Position numbers and translations under genes: made by a program
In this document: positions 44,530-47,655 of the stretch, piece after piece
Layout: each line of letters starts with the position of its first letter
Numbering within the stretch: the stretch's first letter is position 1
Assembly (NCBI GenBank): GCA_007133465.1
Contig: SLMP01000009.1
Coordinates: forward strand, 1 to 47,655
From: Nitriliruptoraceae bacterium
GTDB taxonomy: Bacteria; Actinomycetota; Nitriliruptoria; Nitriliruptorales; Nitriliruptoraceae
Reading direction: 5' to 3'
Length of the DNA: 47,655 nucleotides
The notes under the pieces: generated by a model
What the model was told of the DNA's origin: nothing
Seen by the model: only the letters and a program-made list of their open reading frames with translations
Databases searched by the model: none

Positions 44530-45720
44530 TCACGCGGGCGCCGCGTCGCCGTGTCCGTCCGGGTCGTGAGCCTCGAGACGGTCGCTGCGCGACGGGGGCA
44601 CCAGCGCGACCAGCAGGGCAGGGGCGGCCGAGGTGAGGAGTGCTACGGGACGGCCGACGTGGGTGGCCAGCAGGCCGAACAGGCTCGGCCCCACGATGAA
44701 CCCGGCCGCGCTGAACACGATGACCAGCGTGAACCCGGTGGTGGGGCGGTCGTGGAAGACCTGTTGGCTCCACATCACCACGAGGGCGAAGCCGGTGGTG
44801 AAGCCCACCCCGAACAGGGCAGCCGACCCGAGCGCGGCGACCACCGATCCGGGCGCGACCAGCAACATCGCGGTCGATCCACCGACCAGGACGAGCATCA
44901 CCGCCAACGGCGCGCGCAGGCCGTACCGGTTGGCGATCCCGCCGCCGAAGACGCCCACCGCGGCACCGGCGATACCCAGGGCCGCCCACATCGCGGGACC
45001 GATCCAGCTGCTCAGTCCGGCGTCCTGTGCGGTGTCGGGTGCGTACGCGAAGTAGGCACCCGAGGTGATCGATATTCCCAGCGTGACGACGAACAGCCGC
45101 ACCGATCGGCCGTTGAAGAACCACCCGAGCTCAGGCCGTGCGCGGTCGAGGACCGGCCCCGCCGCGCTCGGTGCCAGCACCCTCCAGGCTGCCGTGGCCG
45201 CCACCAGCCCGATCAGCGCGAACGCCCACCACGCGGCCCGCCACCGGGCACCGGCCACCAGCACGAGCAGGCTGGCGACCACCAGGCCGACCGGGGAGCC
45301 GGCGTTGACCAACGCCAGCGCGCGCCGGCTGCCAGATGAGGGGACCTGGTTGTCGACCACGTCCGAGAAGGGCCCCCACGCCCCGCCGGCGCTCGTACCC
45401 GCCGCGGTGATCCCCACGGCCAACAGCATCGGACCAGGCGCAGACGCGGTCATGGCCGCACCGACCGCCAGCAGCACACACCCCGACACCACCGGCACGC
45501 GAGGCCCGAAGCGGGCGGTGAGGACACCAGTGACGACGGTGGCCACCAGGTAGCCAGCCTGGGCTGCGCTGGCATAGAAGCCCAGCACGTCCAGTGACAG
45601 GCCGAACTCCTCCCGGAAGGTCGGCACGAACAACCCGTACGCCTGCCGGCCGATGCCGTACGTCGCCACCAGTGTCAGCAGGCCGACACCCCCGACACGG
45701 GAGCTCTGGCTGAGGCGCAT
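44530..45720 (-). CDS. MFS transporter
   Basis: 396 residues with twelve hydrophobic helices. The loop between helices 2 and 3 reads TARFGPRVP, the usual MFS GxxxDR/GPR site. Pattern and length resemble sugar or aromatic-acid permeases (YbfB/OFA-like groups). ATG at 45720 with GGAAGGA five bases upstream. It could carry an aromatic acid in this cluster, but a drug or other substrate is equally possible. A minus-strand TAGCGT lies at 45870-45875. Confidence 0.88.
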   Translation of the reverse strand: MRLSQSSRVGGVGLLTLVATYGIGRQAYGLFVPTFREEFGLSLDVLGFYASAAQAGYLVATVVTGVLTARFGPRVPVVSGCVLLAVGAAMTASAPGPMLLAVGITAAGTSAGGAWGPFSDVVDNQVPSSGSRRALALVNAGSPVGLVVASLLVLVAGARWRAAWWAFALIGLVAATAAWRVLAPSAAGPVLDRARPELGWFFNGRSVRLFVVTLGISITSGAYFAYAPDTAQDAGLSSWIGPAMWAALGIAGAAVGVFGGGIANRYGLRAPLAVMLVLVGGSTAMLLVAPGSVVAALGSAALFGVGFTTGFALVVMWSQQVFHDRPTTGFTLVIVFSAAGFIVGPSLFGLLATHVGRPVALLTSAAPALLVALVPPSRSDRLEAHDPDGHGDAAPA

Positions 45721-46335
45721 GACGATCCTTCCGTGACATCCAGCACGGTGCATCCGGACCCGTCGTGCTGCACCACCCGCCCGTTCGTTCGCGCGTCGGG
45801 GGGTCCCTGCCACGGCAGCCAGCGTGAGACCGGGTGGCAGAGCACATGCCTGGACCGGCGGGCGCCGCCACGCTAACGAAACGGCGCACCACCCCCGACG
45901 TGAGCCTGCTGTCTGATGGCCAGGGTGGCCCTCGCCCCGCCGGAGCGGCATCCCGTCCCGGGGGCCCAGAGGGCCTGTCGCAACCGGGAGAGAGGCGTCG
46001 CTATCGGTACCTCGCCTTCCGCACTTCGCGGAGAGCTTTCGGCTGGATCATCGCCGAGATGCGCCGCAATGTCCTTGCCGACCACCCGAGCATCGACTCC
46101 GCGACGGTTCGACGACATCACCATCGCGTGTCCACGGGCGAGGACGCGAACAGCCTCCGATCTCCCAAGACCAGCTTCGGGTGTGGCGGGAGCGCTTCGA
46201 GGTTCCCACCCGCGACGAGGCGCGGGGCTGGGACGCCGTCGAGCTCATTCGCCCCCGGACCTGCATCTGACGGCAAGGTCCAAGGACCCGCGCCAGCGCC
46301 CAACCAGACCGGGGCCCACGACCAGACGCGTCGGA
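45721..46335. other. 615-bp region without an intact gene
   Basis: No complete gene is supported. Plus-strand codons 46148-46270 read like the end of a protein (SQDQLRVWRERFEVPTRDE, ending WDAVELIRPRTCI, stop 46268-46270), but nothing recognisable precedes it. The stretch looks less GC-rich than its flanks by eye. Decayed gene remnants are the simplest reading. Confidence 0.45.
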
Positions 46336-46874
46336 TCACGCGCATTGCCGATGTCGGGATCGGGTGCGGACCTCGGCCCGGAGTTCCGTCCTCCGCTGTC
46401 CGCGATCCCGACGGGCGGAGGAGATCGGGAAGCCCTGACGGGCAGGGCTGGGACAGGGCTGCGAGAGGCGTTCGGAAACCGACGAGGTGTGCTGACCTGC
46501 TCCTGGCTCGGTGATCGGTAACGCCAGGACCCGAACCCGTCGCTCCTCGACGACCACGATGGCACCGTCGCGCAGATCCGCCTCGACCGAGGGAAGGTTG
46601 GCGAGCAGCAGCGCCGCCTGCTCCCGGGGCCGACGGCCGGTCTGACGGTGGAACAGCACAACCGACGGCTTCGCCGCCTGCCGCGAGGCCAGCAGCTCGC
46701 CGAAGTCCGTGTCAGCCGCCACGATCACCCGAGCATCCGAGCTCGCGTACTCGAGGATCTCCGCATCCGGGGCCTCCAGGCGCAGCACCTCACCGACGTG
46801 AACCGCATCGTGGCCGACCGCGCGTAGCTCAGCACCACCACCGGGGACATACTCGCGTCGACCAAGAACCTCAT
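46336..46874 (-). pseudogene. DUF5615 PIN-like toxin, frameshifted
   Basis: Translation from ATG 46874 starts as expected (MRFLVDASMSPVVV), then leaves the family. The family resumes in another frame with ELRAVGHDAVHVGEVLRL and continues through IVAADTDFGELLA, KPSVVLFHR and VRVLALPI. The break is in a GTGGTGGTG tract (46833-46842), prone to slippage. Beyond the family's usual end the frame runs on about 50 low-quality residues through a hairpin (46431-46449), so the original stop also seems lost. Family members are PIN-like ribonuclease toxins; this copy should be inactive unless the shift is a sequencing error. Confidence 0.8.
46431..46449 (-). terminator. Hairpin, possible original terminator of the toxin-antitoxin operon
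   Basis: AGCCCT and AGGGCT pair perfectly around a seven-base loop, about 50 bp past the point where DUF5615 proteins normally end. It is now inside the extended toxin frame. Confidence 0.4.
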
Positions 46875-47101
46875 CCCACCGGACGCAGGGGCAGCTCACG
46901 CTCCCGGACCGCCTCGGCGGCGTAGCGCAGAGCCGCGCTGATGTCGTCGGTTTCCAGGTAGGGGAAGTCGGCCAGCATCTCTTCGACGGTCATGCCCTCG
47001 GCGACCATGCCAACCACGGTTGCCACCGGCACGCGCAGGCCACGGATGCAGGGCACACCTCCCAGCACCTCGGGATCGGTCGTGATCCGCTCGAACGTCA
47101 T
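46871..47101 (-). CDS. DUF433-family antitoxin
   Basis: 76 residues. GVPCIRGLRVPVATVVGMVAEGMTVEEMLADFPYLETDDISAAL is the DUF433 core, a helix-turn-helix-like fold that pairs with DUF5615 toxins and usually autoregulates. ATG at 47101 has GAGGAGG six bases upstream; a GTG 18 bases earlier overlaps that site and is rejected. It overlaps the toxin start by ATGA. Minus-strand TACGCT at 47123-47128 may be its -10. Confidence 0.88.
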   Translation of the reverse strand: MTFERITTDPEVLGGVPCIRGLRVPVATVVGMVAEGMTVEEMLADFPYLETDDISAALRYAAEAVRERELPLRPVG

Positions 47102-47499
47102 GGCGATCCTCCTCGCCACAGCAGCGTACGTCCTGGCCAGCGTCGGGGACTGGCAGTCGTGCGCGCCTGTGGATCGCTCCTCCCGACCAGCGACCCGAGC
47201 ACAACGGGGAGTTCGGCGCGTTACGGCGCGGCCATCAGATCACGGCGCACGGTCGAGAGCTGGGGAGCGGCCGTGCCGGCCGAGCCCGAACCACGACGCG
47301 CTCGACTTCGGGGAGGGGCAGCTCGAGGCGCGTGGGCTCGCCGTGACGGGGCTCTACACCGGTGAGTGGCGCAGCGGCGCTGACGAGACGGGTCCTCTGT
47401 TGCGGGTCGCGAGCTGAGGTCTGCGGTCCGTCGGCCGTGACGTCCGGGGAGCTGGTCGGAGACCGGTCGGCCTCCAGATCAGCCGATCCGCTCGTGTGG
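47102..47499. other. 398-bp gap, possible gene remnant on plus strand
   Basis: No intact gene is seen. Plus-strand codons 47311-47417 read EGQLEARGLAVTGLYTGEW and end RVAS at a TGA; this looks like coding sequence but has no start and no recognised family. The rest is without visible structure. Confidence 0.4.
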
Positions 47500-47655
47500 T
47501 CAGCTGGTCGAGTCGTCGAGGATCTGCAGGGTCTTGAGGTCGGCGTGGAACTCCAGGGCGTAGTCGCCACCCTCGCGCCCGATCCCGGAGATGCCACAGC
47601 CCCCGAACGGCGCCGTGAGGTCCCGGACGAGGAACGTGTTCACCCACACCGTGCC
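47500..47655 (-). CDS. Aldehyde dehydrogenase C-terminus, HpaE-like, 5' end off window
   Basis: The last 51 codons of an ALDH enter from the right edge. TVWVNTFLVRDLTAPFGG, then SGIGREGGDYALEF and LKTLQI match the end of 5-carboxymethyl-2-hydroxymuconate semialdehyde dehydrogenase (HpaE) and hydroxymuconate semialdehyde dehydrogenases, which keep VRDL and GREGG. The catalytic residues are outside the window. In position and type it fits the step after HpaD. Confidence 0.8.
   Translation of the reverse strand, partial: GTVWVNTFLVRDLTAPFGGCGISGIGREGGDYALEFHADLKTLQILDDSTS

Noticed and set aside
46180-46215. tRNA-like T-arm near GCTTCGAGGTTCCC
   Set aside because: No acceptor stem, anticodon arm or correct T-loop can be drawn.

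Overview
The window comes from a very GC-rich, high-coding-density bacterium. Two wax-ester synthase/diacylglycerol acyltransferases, a site-2 protease with CBS domains, a DUF4916 NUDIX-like protein, a 3Fe-4S-type ferredoxin and frequent GTG starts with GGAGG ribosome sites point to Actinobacteria. A deep lineage such as Nitriliruptoria/Egibacter/Euzebya is a guess from gene content, not something the sequence proves. No rRNA, tRNA, CRISPR array or intact insertion sequence was found.

0-10.5 kb is mostly housekeeping and lipid genes: a truncated GNAT acetyltransferase, a flavodoxin-like protein, a patatin lipase, two WS/DGATs on the minus strand, a macro-domain deacylase, then a plus-strand run (site-2 protease, DoxX-like protein, YbaK-type tRNA editing protein, small hypothetical protein, dimethylargininase) and a PaaI-type thioesterase. 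10.5-15.5 kb holds a membrane-anchored trypsin-like protease, an iron-sulfur protein with a winged-helix-like N-terminus co-transcribed with a CoA-disulfide reductase/rhodanese fusion, and a cold-shock protein.

16.4-22.1 kb is a complete minus-strand operon for a group 3b (NADP-linked, 'sulfhydrogenase') NiFe hydrogenase in the order beta, cyclic-nucleotide-binding protein, gamma, delta, alpha, maturation protease, followed by a VOC protein. The cyclic-nucleotide-binding protein is embedded by overlaps and has no DNA-binding domain. Six copies of a 16-17 bp tandem repeat lie upstream. 22.3-28.9 kb holds a GH1 beta-glucosidase with a repeated operator-like element, a GlpABC-like triad (FAD dehydrogenase with BFD domain, FAD/NAD oxidoreductase, DUF1667), a zinc metallopeptidase and a small flavodoxin-like protein.

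28.9-29.95 kb has no convincing gene. It contains a phased array of short sites, a promoter-like pair and at least six hairpins, four of them with the same GCGA tetraloop; it is the best candidate for an unrecognised structured RNA. 30-38.6 kb holds central carbon genes (phosphoglucomutase, a phosphofructokinase with pyrophosphate-type signature residues), a TSUP transporter, a Gfo/Idh/MocA oxidoreductase, a CPBP protease, PEBP, ferredoxin and two DUF202 proteins.

38.6-47.7 kb looks like an aromatic meta-cleavage cluster of the homoprotocatechuate type: HpaD-like extradiol dioxygenase, FAH-family (HpaG-like) enzyme, an acetoacetate-decarboxylase-family enzyme, class III aminotransferase, two aldehyde dehydrogenases (one cut by the right edge and HpaE-like) and an MFS transporter. 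Two identical inverted repeats overlap the divergent promoters of the decarboxylase and FAH genes. The cluster is interrupted between 44.4 and 47.5 kb by decayed sequence: an alpha/beta-hydrolase remnant, a DUF433/DUF5615 toxin-antitoxin pair whose toxin is frameshifted, and other gene fragments.
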